Shown: positions 18,421 through 31,377, counted from the stretch's first letter. The stretch: DNA of 48,060 nucleotides from an uncultured Erysipelotrichaceae bacterium (GCA_902794835.1 CADBIO010000002.1:1-48060), one strand, 5' to 3'. Program-made: numbers and translations. The notes: a model not told the origin generated them from the letters alone.

Positions 18421-18443
18421 AAAGAATTACATTCTTTTTATTT
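18421..18443 (+). terminator. AT-rich terminator-like hairpin after ung
   Basis: AAAGAAT and ATTCTTT form a seven-base stem around TAC, followed by T residues. The stem is AT-only apart from one G-C pair per arm, so it is weak. Confidence 0.4.
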
Positions 18444-18479
18444 CGTGCTATATTGCACATTGACCTAAGGAGGCAAATC

Positions 18480-19664
18480 ATGGAAGAAGAAAAGAAAACC
18501 CCTGAGGTAGAAGAAATTAAAGCTACCGAACAACAGCAAATCGAAGAAGAAAGCGATTTTGCTGATGAAATGAAACCAGAAGTCACTGAAGAAGCGAAAG
18601 TGGAAGAGCCAAAAGAGCCAGAAGTGAACCTTTATGCCGAACCCGCTCCTGAAAGCGAAGAAACAATGAAAGAAGAGCCAAAGCAAGAAGAGCAAGCTCC
18701 TGTCGAAGCGGCTCCAATGAAGAAAGGCAAAAAAAGGAAGGAAGTCGTCACATATGTCTACGATGACCCTGAACTTCAAAGCATCGAAGACGCCCGTAAA
18801 GTTTTTCATGAACAATATCACAAATTAAACGTCATCAAGTGGATCATCACGGGTGTCGGTTTGGTCTTGATCATCGCAGGATGGGTGATCCCATCTTTGA
18901 TTCAAGGCCTTGGCTCCAATATCACAATGTACGTTGCTTTAGGCGTTACCGCCTTGGTCTTGGTAGGAATTGCTATCTATTCGCATTTCTTCCGCAAAAA
19001 AACGGATGCGTATATGCGAATTTACTTTAAAGACTATTACATTCACTCCAACAAATACGTTTATGGCGACATGGTTGAAAATTTAACTGGAACGGTTGAT
19101 GACAAACTTCCACAAGATCTTCTAGTCCAATCCAACATTTATAAAGATGTTGCCAAGGTTGGAAGTCGCGCCTTTATGAATTTTACTTATAAGGATCACA
19201 AAGGCATTGTCGCCGATGCCGCCGCCCAAAAGAAAGGGGACAGACAATTAGAGACCCTTTTTGTTGGCAAATTTTTGAAATTCGAAGGCATCACCAGCCA
19301 AGACGAGGTCTTGATTTATCTAAAAGGCAACAAAAGAGCCCTCCCTCCTAATTCTTTGAAGGAAAGAAATTTGATTGAAGATAGCCGCACCATGGTCGTT
19401 TATGGAAGTGGCAAGGCGCGGACTCTTTTGACCAAGAAGGTTCGCGAGGCTCTCGCCGCTTTTGATACCAACAAGACTTTCATCGATATGGCAATCAGCG
19501 TGAATTCCAACGGCCTGTTCCTTGCTATGGGTTACGAAGATGATTTGATGGTCCTCCCATTAGAGAAGGCTTTCAATCCAGCGCCGACCACCCAAAACAA
19601 AAACGATATGGCGAAAGTCTTCGCTTTGGTGGATGCCTTCGCTAACCCACACGGCGAAAAATAA
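18480..19664 (+). CDS. Membrane protein with acidic N-terminal region, unknown function
   Basis: A 394-residue protein started at the ATG at 18480, which follows a perfect AAGGAGG site. Residues 1-80 are highly acidic and Glu/Pro-rich, 81-87 are a basic patch, and two membrane segments lie at about 120-142 and 148-168. The remaining 220 residues are soluble and contain no motif that I recognise; they include YVYGDMVENLTG and a Lys/Arg-rich stretch. With the tail inside, the acidic N-terminus would also be cytoplasmic. It stands alone between ung and the Ntdp-type gene, with its own terminator. No function can be assigned. Confidence 0.85.
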   Translation: MEEEKKTPEVEEIKATEQQQIEEESDFADEMKPEVTEEAKVEEPKEPEVNLYAEPAPESEETMKEEPKQEEQAPVEAAPMKKGKKRKEVVTYVYDDPELQSIEDARKVFHEQYHKLNVIKWIITGVGLVLIIAGWVIPSLIQGLGSNITMYVALGVTALVLVGIAIYSHFFRKKTDAYMRIYFKDYYIHSNKYVYGDMVENLTGTVDDKLPQDLLVQSNIYKDVAKVGSRAFMNFTYKDHKGIVADAAAQKKGDRQLETLFVGKFLKFEGITSQDEVLIYLKGNKRALPPNSLKERNLIEDSRTMVVYGSGKARTLLTKKVREALAAFDTNKTFIDMAISVNSNGLFLAMGYEDDLMVLPLEKAFNPAPTTQNKNDMAKVFALVDAFANPHGEK

Positions 19665-19680
19665 AGTTTCGACAAACTCT

Positions 19681-19710
19681 AGCCTCTCCTTAACGAGAGG
19701 CTTTTCTTTT
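19681..19710 (+). terminator. Rho-independent terminator
   Basis: AGCCTCTC pairs with GAGAGGCT around a six-base loop, followed by a T-rich tail; it ends the acidic membrane protein gene. Confidence 0.9.
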
Positions 19711-19793
19711 GAAATATTTGCTAACCTTAAAACGAAAAACCTTTATACTAAGTGCAGGATAGTTGTCTCTTATTGAACAACTACGCGCCGATT

Positions 19794-20366
19794 ATGGATG
19801 AACAAAAAAATATTTTTTCGAAATGGTTAATCGTTCAAGCTTATAAGCACGATGGATCATTGCATCGCCAATGGTCTCCTGGCTATGTGGTCTTAGAAAC
19901 AGATGAATATTGGGCCCTGGCGACCAAATCTTCTTTGGTCACAGAAGACGATGGAAGAAGATGGATGACCAAAGAAAACGCAATTTTTTTGCTTTTCAAG
20001 AAACAATGGCTCAACGTCATCTGCATGTTCAAAGAGGCTGGGGGCATTTGTTATTACACCAACATCGCTTCCCCAACCATTCTTGATGATGGTTATCTTC
20101 GTTACGTTGATTATGACCTTGATTTAAAACTCTTTCCTGACAAGGTCATCAAAAGTCTTGATGAACAGGAATTTTTGACTAACGCAAAACGTTATGGCTA
20201 TTCTCCAGACCTCATCAAAGCCATCCGCCGTTCATTCCAAGAAACGCGTGAAGCAATGGAAAAAGGGGTTTTTCCTTTTGCTGATTCGACTATCGAAAGC
20301 CTTTATCAGAAATTTCTTGCCGAGAACCAACCTTTTATCCCAAGACATTTTGTCCCAAGACATTAG
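19794..20366 (+). CDS. DUF402 family nucleoside tri-/diphosphate phosphatase (Ntdp-like)
   Basis: A 190-residue protein. Recognisable Ntdp features are YKHDGSLHRQWS near the start, LVTEDDGRRWMTKENAI, WLNVICMFKEAGGICYYTNIASP and YVDYDLDLKLFPD; the Asp/Tyr-rich last segment binds metal in the DUF402 fold. Staphylococcal Ntdp hydrolyses nucleoside tri- and diphosphates (family knowledge). I prefer the ATG at 19794; an in-frame GTG at 19752 sits two bases after a TATACT box (19744-19749) and is unlikely. No Shine-Dalgarno site is seen. The C-terminus ends in a short tandem repeat (PRHFVPRH) that encodes no known feature. Confidence 0.85.
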   Translation: MDEQKNIFSKWLIVQAYKHDGSLHRQWSPGYVVLETDEYWALATKSSLVTEDDGRRWMTKENAIFLLFKKQWLNVICMFKEAGGICYYTNIASPTILDDGYLRYVDYDLDLKLFPDKVIKSLDEQEFLTNAKRYGYSPDLIKAIRRSFQETREAMEKGVFPFADSTIESLYQKFLAENQPFIPRHFVPRH

Positions 20367-20406
20367 TCTTTTCTTTGTTTGACTAGTAAGAATCTATTTA
20401 TCGTTC

Positions 20407-20438
20407 TATAATTTTACAGGTTCTTTAGAGAACCTTGT
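20407..20438 (+). promoter_or_regulatory. tsaE promoter -10 box and leader hairpin
   Basis: -10 TATAAT at 20407-20412. The predicted transcript begins at about 20419, close to or within a hairpin at 20416-20438 (ACAGGTTCT pairing with AGAACC-T-TGT around TTAG, one bulge). The ATG follows five bases later and there is no Shine-Dalgarno site. Confidence 0.45.
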
Positions 20439-20442
20439 AATT

Positions 20443-20907
20443 ATGCAATTCACCTTCATTTCAACATCCAAAGAAACAACCCAGCGCCTCGGCGCTTTTA
20501 TTGCATCTCGTTTCGTTAGAGGGGACGTGGTTTTGTTAAAAGGTGACCTTGGCGCAGGCAAGACCACCCTTACTGGTGGCGTCGCCAAAGCCTTGGCCAT
20601 TCAAGATGATGTCATTTCCCCAACTTTTAACATCATGAAGTGCTATTTTAAAGGCACGCTCCCCCTATATCACATTGACGCCTATCGTTTGGAGGGCCAA
20701 AACATTGAACTTGGTCTGGAAGAATTCATCGAAGGCAATGGGGTGTGTTTTATTGAATGGCCACAATACATTGAACCTTTGTTGCCGGATGAATATCTCA
20801 CCATTACTTTAAAAAATGCCGGCGATGATCATCGAGAAATCACATTAGAGGGCAACAATGCGCATTTTGACGATATCGTTGCTGCTGTGAAAGGGGAATT
20901 CAAATGA
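20443..20907 (+). CDS. tsaE: tRNA t6A biosynthesis ATPase TsaE
   Basis: A 154-residue P-loop ATPase. Walker A is GDLGAGKT (34-41). The family's switch segment SPTF and the Walker-B-like FIEWPQ are present. TsaE cycles the TsaB-TsaD complex that transfers threonylcarbamoyl to A37 of ANN-decoding tRNAs. It heads the operon tsaE-tsaB-rimI-tsaD and overlaps tsaB by four bases. The leader is almost entirely a hairpin and lacks a Shine-Dalgarno site. Confidence 0.95.
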   Translation: MQFTFISTSKETTQRLGAFIASRFVRGDVVLLKGDLGAGKTTLTGGVAKALAIQDDVISPTFNIMKCYFKGTLPLYHIDAYRLEGQNIELGLEEFIEGNGVCFIEWPQYIEPLLPDEYLTITLKNAGDDHREITLEGNNAHFDDIVAAVKGEFK

Positions 20908-21491
20908 TCGCTTTACTCTTAGATACTTCTAACACAAACCTTTCCGTGGGATTGGCTCAAGACCATCATCTTTTGGATGAGATTCAATATGACGCTTGGC
21001 AACAACAATCGGAATTCTTGGTTCAAGAGATTGCCAATATCTTGGATAAAAACCATATTGAACGTAAACAAATCGATGAAATTATCGTCTCCAAAGGCCC
21101 AGGTTCTTATACCGGAGTTCGGATTGCAATGACCGTTGGCAAAACTATGGCCTTTGCCCTAAACAAACCATTATTTCTCGTTTCTTCCTTAGAGGTTTAT
21201 AAAAAAGGGAGTGACCGATCCGTTTGTCTGATGAATGCCCGTAGCAAAAGAAGTTACATCGGTGTGTATCAAGGTGATGAGATTTTGCTTCCTGACACCA
21301 TTATGGAAAACGATCAAATCAGACTTTATTTGGCCGCCCACCCGGACTATAAAGTTTGCGGCGATGTCTCTTATCTTCAAATGAAAGGAGAACAAGTTGA
21401 TCTTCTTGAGAATCTCATGAACGCCGACATTATGCGCAACAAAGTCACAGACGTGTTGTCCGCCAAACCAGTCTACCTGAAAGATTTATGA
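20904..21491 (+). CDS. tsaB: tRNA t6A biosynthesis scaffold TsaB
   Basis: A 195-residue ASKHA-fold protein. LLLDTSNTNLSVGL is the N-terminal phosphate-loop-like strand, and SKGPGSYTGVRIAMTVGKTMA is the helix that pairs with TsaD. TsaB is a catalytically silent TsaD paralogue that bridges TsaD and TsaE. The protein is somewhat shorter than the E. coli form, as is common in Bacilli. It overlaps both neighbouring genes by four bases. Confidence 0.95.
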   Translation: MIALLLDTSNTNLSVGLAQDHHLLDEIQYDAWQQQSEFLVQEIANILDKNHIERKQIDEIIVSKGPGSYTGVRIAMTVGKTMAFALNKPLFLVSSLEVYKKGSDRSVCLMNARSKRSYIGVYQGDEILLPDTIMENDQIRLYLAAHPDYKVCGDVSYLQMKGEQVDLLENLMNADIMRNKVTDVLSAKPVYLKDL

Positions 21492-21943
21492 TGGAATATA
21501 TTATTCGCCCATTAAAAAAGAAAGACATTCAAGCTGTCGCTGATTTAGAGGCGGCTTGTTTTGTCAAGCCTTGGCCCCTTAATCAGATCGCTTATGAATT
21601 CAAAGGCAACCCTTGTGCCAAAGTTTTTGTTGCTGTTGCCCCAAGCGGCGAGATTCTCGGCTACTTGGATTTTATGATTACTTTTAACAGTGCTACCATC
21701 GATCGCATCTGCGTTTCCTCGGATTATCGTGAACAAGGAATTGCCAGCAGACTGTTAGACAAAATGGTTGAGGTCTGCAAAGCTCAGAAAGAGGCCGTTG
21801 AGTTTATCACCCTCGAAGTCAGAGCGTCCAATGAGAAGGCCATCAAGCTTTATCAGAAGTGCGGCTGGCAAAAAGTGGTGGTAAAACCGAAATATTATGA
21901 TGATGGCGAGGACGCCATTTATATGATTAGGAGCATCCTATGA
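21488..21943 (+). CDS. rimI: GNAT acetyltransferase RimI (ribosomal protein S18 N-acetyltransferase family)
   Basis: A 151-residue GNAT protein. The acetyl-CoA motif is YREQGIASRLLDKM (Q-x-x-G-x-A type), then TLEVRASNEKAIKLYQKCGWQ, the typical C-terminal RimI signature. It sits between tsaB and tsaD, the common Firmicutes order, with overlaps on both sides. RimI acetylates the N-terminus of S18 in E. coli; the target here is inferred. The start is one of two adjacent ATGs (21488, 21491). Confidence 0.93.
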   Translation: MMEYIIRPLKKKDIQAVADLEAACFVKPWPLNQIAYEFKGNPCAKVFVAVAPSGEILGYLDFMITFNSATIDRICVSSDYREQGIASRLLDKMVEVCKAQKEAVEFITLEVRASNEKAIKLYQKCGWQKVVVKPKYYDDGEDAIYMIRSIL

Positions 21944-22956
21944 CCCGTATTTTAGCTATTGAATCCAGCTGTGACGAAACGGCTGTGGCAATCACAGAAG
22001 ATGGCAAACTATTAACTAATGTCATTTCTTCGCAAGTTGCCGTTCACGCCAAATATGGCGGTGTTATGCCTGAAGTCGCTTCGCGCTTGCACACGGAGAA
22101 TATTGCCGTCTGCCTTAAAGAAGCATTAGAGCAGGCCCATCTTAATTTTGAGGACATGGATGCGATTGCCGTCACCCGCGGACCCGGTCTGATTGGCTGT
22201 CTCCATGTCGGTTTGCAAGCGGCTAAAACAATTGCGATGCTTTATCATAAGCCATTGATCCCCGTCCACCATCTATGCGGGCACATTTACGCCAACGAAT
22301 ATGCTGGGGAATTTAAATTCCCGATGCTATGTGTCGTTGTCAGCGGTGGGAACACAGAATTGGTCTTAATGAGAGATCACCTCAATTTTGAAATCATTGG
22401 GGAAACCAAAGATGACGCCGTTGGAGAATGCTATGATAAAGTCGCTCGCGTTCTTGGCCTTCCTTACCCTGGAGGACTTCCCATTGATCAGCACGCCAAA
22501 AAAGGCAAGCACACCTATCATCTGCCCGAGCCTTTGATTGGGAAGGATGGATATGATTTCTCCTATTCCGGTCTAAAGACTTCCGTCATCAATTTGGTGA
22601 ACACCCTTAAGATGAAAGGCGAAGAAATCAATATCGACGATATGGCCAAATCCTTCCAAGATGTCGCTGTCGGGATGATTGTTGACCGAGCCACAAGAGC
22701 AGCTAGGGATTTTAAGGTCAAACAAGTTGTTTTGGCGGGGGGCGTGTCTGCAAATTCCTATCTTCGAGAACAGATGAGCAACCGTCTTCAAGGAACTGGA
22801 ATCGATCTCATTATTCCGCCACTTTGGTGCACGACAGATAATGCCGCAATGATTGCCAAAGTTGCCGAACGTCTCTATCAAGAGAAGGTGTTTGCCCCTT
22901 TGACCTTAGGGGTTGACCCAAACTGGAAAATTTCTGATTTCCGTAAATTTGATTGA
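21940..22956 (+). CDS. tsaD: tRNA N6-adenosine threonylcarbamoyltransferase TsaD
   Basis: A 338-residue catalytic subunit of t6A synthesis. ESSCDETAVA starts the ASKHA fold; the Fe/Zn-binding His pair is in HLCGH (His111 and His115). VVSGGNTELV, GECYDKVARVLGLPYPGG, FSYSGLKTS and LAGGVSANSYLR are all present, and the metal-binding Asp lies in the late CTDNAAM segment. Length is typical. It overlaps rimI by four bases and ends the tsa block; asnS follows after 45 bases. Confidence 0.98.
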   Translation: MTRILAIESSCDETAVAITEDGKLLTNVISSQVAVHAKYGGVMPEVASRLHTENIAVCLKEALEQAHLNFEDMDAIAVTRGPGLIGCLHVGLQAAKTIAMLYHKPLIPVHHLCGHIYANEYAGEFKFPMLCVVVSGGNTELVLMRDHLNFEIIGETKDDAVGECYDKVARVLGLPYPGGLPIDQHAKKGKHTYHLPEPLIGKDGYDFSYSGLKTSVINLVNTLKMKGEEINIDDMAKSFQDVAVGMIVDRATRAARDFKVKQVVLAGGVSANSYLREQMSNRLQGTGIDLIIPPLWCTTDNAAMIAKVAERLYQEKVFAPLTLGVDPNWKISDFRKFD

Positions 22957-23001
22957 GTTTAACTTAGACTCAGCTACCATAACCCAAAGGAGAATTTAGA
23001 T

Positions 23002-24384
23002 ATGCAAGAGAAAGCCATCAGCATTCGCAACCTTTATGAATTAAGCGAAGACCAATTGAAACAATTAAAGACCGTCACCGTCGTAGGATGGGTGAAAAAC
23101 AACCGCAATTCAGGCAAGGTCGGTTTCATCGCGCTTCATGATGGGACCTGCTTCAAAAACCTGCAAGTCGTTTATGATGCCGACAAACCTTTCTTTAACG
23201 ATGTTTCCCGCTATAAGATGGGATCGGCCGTTCGTTTTGTTGGCGAATTGGTGCTGACGCCTGGCATGAAACAGCCATTCGAAGTTCACGCCACCGAGGC
23301 GGTTCTTTTGGGTGATGTGGCAGATGATTATCCTTTGCAGAAAAAGAAAACCTCCTTTGAATATCTCCGCGACTTAGCTTATTTACGTCCTAGGACCAAC
23401 ACCTTTGATGCCGTATTCAGAGTCCGTTCTGTTTTGGCAATGGGGGTTCACACTTTCTTCCAAAATAATGGTTTCGTCTATGTCCATACGCCAGAAATCA
23501 CCGGCAACGATGCGGAAGGCGCAGGATCTGTTTTCACTGTCATCACTGATTCCAAAGAAGATCCAATCAATGACTTTTATGGCAGGCGTGCCTCTTTGAC
23601 TGTCTCTGGACAACTTCACGTTGAAGCGTTCGCCTTAGCCTTCAAAGATGTTTATACCTTTGGACCGACTTTCCGTGCCGAAAAATCCAACACCCCGAGA
23701 CACGCTTCTGAATTCTGGATGATAGAGCCAGAACTTGCTTTTGCCGATTTGGACGACGATATGGATTGCATCGAAAGTTGCATTAAATTCCTGATCCAAT
23801 GGGTAATGGACAAATGTCCTGATGAGATGGATTTCTTCGATCGTTGGATTGCTCCGGGCGTTAAAGACAAACTCAATCATGTATTGAATAGCCCATTTAG
23901 AAGAATGGAATATACCGAAGGGATCAAAATTCTCCAAGAAGCCGTCAAAAATGGGCATAAATTCGAAAACAACAACATCGAATGGGGCATGGACTTACAA
24001 AGTGAGCATGAACGCTATCTCACGGAAGAATATGTTAAAGGTCCAACTTTCTTAATGAATTATCCTAAGGAAATCAAAGCCTTCTATATGAGAGAAAACG
24101 ATGATGGGAAAACCGTTGCCGCGGTTGATTTGCTAGTGCCTGGAGAAGGAGAGATTGTCGGTGGTTCTCAACGTGAGGAACGATATGACATCCTGAAGGC
24201 CAAAATGGACAAAATCGGCAACACGGAGGGCCTCGAATGGTATCTTAACCTTCGTAAATACGGTGGCTGTATCCATTCCGGGTTTGGTATTGGTTTCGAT
24301 CGTCTTCTGATGTATATCACTGGCATTGCCAACATTCGTGATACCGAGCCTTACCCAAGAACCTCTTCTGCGTTAAAGTATTAA
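23002..24384 (+). CDS. asnS: Asparaginyl-tRNA synthetase
   Basis: A 460-residue class IIb aminoacyl-tRNA synthetase. Residues 1-110 are the OB-fold anticodon-binding domain (VVGWVKNNRNSGKVGFIALHDGT). The catalytic domain has motif 2, FRAEKSNTPRHASEFWMIEPE, and motif 3, GFGIGFDRLLMYITG. The AsnRS-type FRAEKSNTPRH and absence of the AspRS insertion support Asn rather than Asp. The ATG follows AAAGGAGA. No T-box leader fits in the 45-base gap before it. AsnRS presence means Asn-tRNA can be made directly. Confidence 0.97.
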   Translation: MQEKAISIRNLYELSEDQLKQLKTVTVVGWVKNNRNSGKVGFIALHDGTCFKNLQVVYDADKPFFNDVSRYKMGSAVRFVGELVLTPGMKQPFEVHATEAVLLGDVADDYPLQKKKTSFEYLRDLAYLRPRTNTFDAVFRVRSVLAMGVHTFFQNNGFVYVHTPEITGNDAEGAGSVFTVITDSKEDPINDFYGRRASLTVSGQLHVEAFALAFKDVYTFGPTFRAEKSNTPRHASEFWMIEPELAFADLDDDMDCIESCIKFLIQWVMDKCPDEMDFFDRWIAPGVKDKLNHVLNSPFRRMEYTEGIKILQEAVKNGHKFENNNIEWGMDLQSEHERYLTEEYVKGPTFLMNYPKEIKAFYMRENDDGKTVAAVDLLVPGEGEIVGGSQREERYDILKAKMDKIGNTEGLEWYLNLRKYGGCIHSGFGIGFDRLLMYITGIANIRDTEPYPRTSSALKY

Positions 24385-24617
24385 TGATGAATAATTTTGA
24401 TCCAAACCAACCATCATTCCAACCATCCGCCCCTCTTAATCCTCAACAATCCCAACAGGCGCTGGACACTGAAGCTACCTTAAGCGATCAATCCGATGCC
24501 GAGAAGGAGAGGAAGAAGAATCTTTCTAAGAAAAGAATCTTTTGGGCGGTCGTCGGCGTAGATATCGCCCTTGTCGCGGTATTGGTATACGGCATCATCG
24601 ATTTGTTTTTGGCATAA
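24384..24617 (+). CDS. Small single-pass membrane protein with a Pro/Gln/Asn-rich N-terminus
   Basis: A 77-residue protein whose ATG shares one base with the asnS stop codon. Residues 1-30 are rich in Pro, Gln, Asn and Ser; 36-50 are acidic then basic; and one membrane segment covers about 52-75. No family recognised. The composition of the tail resembles the two membrane proteins encoded convergently just downstream. Confidence 0.7.
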   Translation: MMNNFDPNQPSFQPSAPLNPQQSQQALDTEATLSDQSDAEKERKKNLSKKRIFWAVVGVDIALVAVLVYGIIDLFLA

Positions 24618-24633
24618 TTAACCGGGCAAAAAG

Positions 24634-24692
24634 AAAAGAGCCTTTATTGAACAATGCCTTCTTTTAGGCAGAATTCAAACTGGCTCTTTTTT
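24634..24692. terminator. Bidirectional terminator with segmented stem
   Basis: AAAGAGCC pairs with GGCTCTTT across the element. Inside it, TTGAA pairs with TTCAA and TGCCT with AGGCA around a six-base loop. Both ends are followed by T runs on the respective strand, so it can serve the asnS side and the opposite-strand membrane genes. It slightly overlaps the stop of the minus-strand gene. Confidence 0.8.
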
Positions 24693-25407
24693 AATGCGGA
24701 TAATTAGGGTTGTTTGGATAATTCGGTGGGTTTTGTTGCTGAGAGGCTTGCTGAGGATTCTCTTTTCCTTCGCCTTGTATTTTATCGTCTTCAAAATAAT
24801 TAAAATCTTCCAAACTCTTTTCAAAAATTGAATGGCAAAGGCGATTTAATCTAATAGCACGGGCGATGTAGGCTTGAATGACAACGGCATACCAAATGAT
24901 TGCCGTAAGCCATAATGGTACGAGCAAATAAGAACCCCAGAATTCGCCTACCCAAGTTGGGGTGGACACCACAGCAGGCCATTGCCGCAATAAATTAATT
25001 CCCCAGAAAACAGCATAATTGTCGGGATTACCCCAATCGAAATTGACCAACAAGGTGGAGAATTCGCCAAAATAATTTCTTGCCCAACTATGGTAAACAG
25101 CAGAATAGATGATCCAGATAAGCAAAGAGAAAAGACCGATAAAGAAGGGGATTAAGGAAGCTTTGATCAAGAAACGATTGTTTTTCTCGCCCCCGTATTT
25201 TCTTAATTGTTCTGGCGAGGAAATAACACGATAAACAACCGCTTCGTGGACTTCATAATCCATACGTTTGCTGAAACGGATTGTTACGAAACGAATTAAG
25301 ACACCGATTAATCCGACGATGATAAAAAGCAACACCAAGATACAAAGCAAGACAATTAAAAGGCGCTTATCATTTTCTGATAACGTGAAGTCGACAAGGA
25401 ATCTCAT
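24691..25407 (-). CDS. Multi-pass membrane protein with Gln/Asn/Pro-rich tail, unknown function
   Basis: A 238-residue protein with membrane segments near residues 15-40, 84-108 and 158-190. A charged C-terminal region begins at about 200, and the last 25 residues are almost only Gln, Asn and Pro with Tyr-Pro pairs. I do not recognise a family. It is the last of three membrane protein genes on this strand; each start overlaps the previous stop by four bases, so they form an operon and are probably made in a fixed ratio. Confidence 0.8.
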   Translation of the reverse strand: MRFLVDFTLSENDKRLLIVLLCILVLLFIIVGLIGVLIRFVTIRFSKRMDYEVHEAVVYRVISSPEQLRKYGGEKNNRFLIKASLIPFFIGLFSLLIWIIYSAVYHSWARNYFGEFSTLLVNFDWGNPDNYAVFWGINLLRQWPAVVSTPTWVGEFWGSYLLVPLWLTAIIWYAVVIQAYIARAIRLNRLCHSIFEKSLEDFNYFEDDKIQGEGKENPQQASQQQNPPNYPNNPNYPH

Positions 25408-25979
25408 AGATCGTCTCCTCCTTCATCGTGTTCTGAAATATCAATTAGTTCTGGGCCACCCGTGGACTCGTTTTCAGAGGATTGATCATGAAAGTTGTTT
25501 GGCGAGTCGATTTGCGGATTCAAATTTTGCGGCTGTTCAATTTGTGGGTTCTCCTGAACGGAAGGGGTTGGAATTTCGCCATATTGGTTTGGGCTGAATG
25601 GCTGAGGCTGTTGGTAAATCGAAGTTGGTTGTTGAGGCTGAGTTGGCTGGCCAGGGAGAGGTTGTTGCCCTTGAGTTTGCGGCTGATAATAGTTTTGCTG
25701 AATATAAACATTGCTGTTGGTGCTTGGCTGCGTTGGTTGGGGAGCGGGGGCGTTAGCGGCCACCGAAGCACGGTATTCTTTGATCTCTTGCACACGAACA
25801 TCCTCTGGGATTGGCTCGAAGAATTTCTCTCCCCTGAAGAAACGGATGAGACCTTTTATATCCCGGTAGGCCATCAAGCCCAAGCCAAAGACAGCCACCA
25901 GAGCCACCAAAACGAGGAAAAACGGCAGTAGGAAAAAATAAACCAGTCCAAGTCCGAAATTTTTCAACGCTTGTCTCAT
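25404..25979 (-). CDS. Single-pass membrane protein with long Pro/Gln-rich tail, unknown function
   Basis: A 191-residue protein. One membrane segment lies at about 8-38, followed by a basic stretch and a short helix. From about residue 75 to 160 the sequence is mostly Pro, Gln, Thr, Ser and Asn with YQP and QPQ repeats, then a short acidic end. The tail looks disordered. No family is recognised. It overlaps both neighbouring genes of the three-gene operon by four bases. Confidence 0.8.
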   Translation of the reverse strand: MRQALKNFGLGLVYFFLLPFFLVLVALVAVFGLGLMAYRDIKGLIRFFRGEKFFEPIPEDVRVQEIKEYRASVAANAPAPQPTQPSTNSNVYIQQNYYQPQTQGQQPLPGQPTQPQQPTSIYQQPQPFSPNQYGEIPTPSVQENPQIEQPQNLNPQIDSPNNFHDQSSENESTGGPELIDISEHDEGGDDL

Positions 25980-26890
25980 GCCTTATTTTTCCTTTCTTGT
26001 GTCTTAAATAATAAACTCGAAAGCAAACTTGATAAAGAAACGGATATAAAAATTGTCAAAAACAACAACGGAGACACCATAGGTGGCAAAGATTGGAAGA
26101 AGAAGGCAGAAAGATAAAACGAGGCCATTATCAGCAAACCGAGAATCAAGAACACCCACCAAGGATTCTTTCGAAAGAGATCTCTAGAATGAGTTAGACA
26201 AAGATAAATCCCTATTACGCCCAATAGATATCCAACCATCGGGGAAAAGAAGGACAAGATGATTGCTAAAACCAAAAAGAGCAGGGACGTACCCTCTCCA
26301 ACAAGAGAAAAAACCAGCGAATCTCTTTCCTCAATCTTCTCAATATTATGAATGCTGAAGATGATGACCAAGAAAGAAATCCCTGCCTCAATCAAAGCGT
26401 ATACGTAGAGGAAGGCGGGTACAATCTCGCGGATGTTCGCTTTTTCTTGCAAACCAAGCAATGTAAGAGCCGTTTCGATGACATCGACTCCATAAATCCC
26501 ACGAATTAAAAGGAGCATTAAATAATTGATCCCCAATTGTAACAAAGAGACCATCAAAACCGCCCAACTCGATGGGAACTCTCTTTTCAGTAGGAAGCCA
26601 AACAAAGCCCCAGTCAGAATCGTTGGCACAACATCAAACAGACTTGAGCTTAGGTCATAACAAGTAGAGGCAACGACAACAAGAATTGCTCCGACGACAT
26701 AAGGGATAATGTATTTCGGCTGACAATAATAGGCAGTCAAAGCGCTGATTAAAGGCAAAAAAAGCAAGATGACAAAGGCAGATAAAGGAACGAAGGTCGC
26801 TAAAATCGCCAAGGCGGTGATTGCCGCCACGGAGATTCCCATCAAAGCGATGTTCTGCGTTGGAGTGCTTCTTTCTTTCAAAAGTCTCAT
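25976..26890 (-). CDS. Polytopic membrane protein, YybS/DUF2232-like or ECF S-component-like
   Basis: A 304-residue protein with eight or so hydrophobic segments across its length. The start (TQNIALMGISVAAITALAILATFVPL) resembles the first helices of YybS/DUF2232 proteins and ECF transporter S components, and the assignment is tentative. In Bacillus yybS neighbours gdpP and rplI, which are absent here. It heads the operon that continues into the Pro/Gln-rich membrane proteins. A GATAAT box ends eight bases before the ATG with no properly spaced Shine-Dalgarno site, so the message is probably leaderless. Confidence 0.6.
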   Translation of the reverse strand: MRLLKERSTPTQNIALMGISVAAITALAILATFVPLSAFVILLFLPLISALTAYYCQPKYIIPYVVGAILVVVASTCYDLSSSLFDVVPTILTGALFGFLLKREFPSSWAVLMVSLLQLGINYLMLLLIRGIYGVDVIETALTLLGLQEKANIREIVPAFLYVYALIEAGISFLVIIFSIHNIEKIEERDSLVFSLVGEGTSLLFLVLAIILSFFSPMVGYLLGVIGIYLCLTHSRDLFRKNPWWVFLILGLLIMASFYLSAFFFQSLPPMVSPLLFLTIFISVSLSSLLSSLLFKTQERKNKA

Positions 26891-26898
26891 GCCCTTAT

Positions 26899-26933
26899 AT
26901 TATCAAACGAAACGCTCTCTCTTTTAAAGAGAG
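26899..26933 (-). promoter_or_regulatory. -10 box and upstream palindrome of the membrane operon
   Basis: Minus strand GATAAT at 26899-26904, eight bases from the start at 26890. Further upstream CTCTCTTT and AAAGAGAG (26917-26933) form a near-perfect palindrome around one base, located where an operator for this promoter would be. Confidence 0.4.
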
Positions 26934-27003
26934 GAATCAAAACGAAAACTTTTTTCTTTTTCCCTCTCCTGAATATAGAAGAAAACCCGGGGAAATAGTA
27001 AAA

Positions 27004-27017
27004 TTAACTTTAGTTAA
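27004..27017 (+). promoter_or_regulatory. Inverted repeat just before pcrA
   Basis: TTAACT and AGTTAA flank TT, ending four bases before the pcrA ATG. A possible -10 (TAAAAT, 26999-27004) overlaps its left arm. The pcrA leader would be short and has no Shine-Dalgarno site. Role unknown. Confidence 0.35.
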
Positions 27018-27021
27018 ATTT

Positions 27022-31355
<4,334 letters not shown>

Positions 31356-31377
31356 AAAATTTTTTGGTAATTTTTGC

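Noticed and set aside
22957-23001. T-box leader for asnS
   Set aside because: Only 45 bases separate tsaD and asnS and the specifier and T-box sequences are absent.
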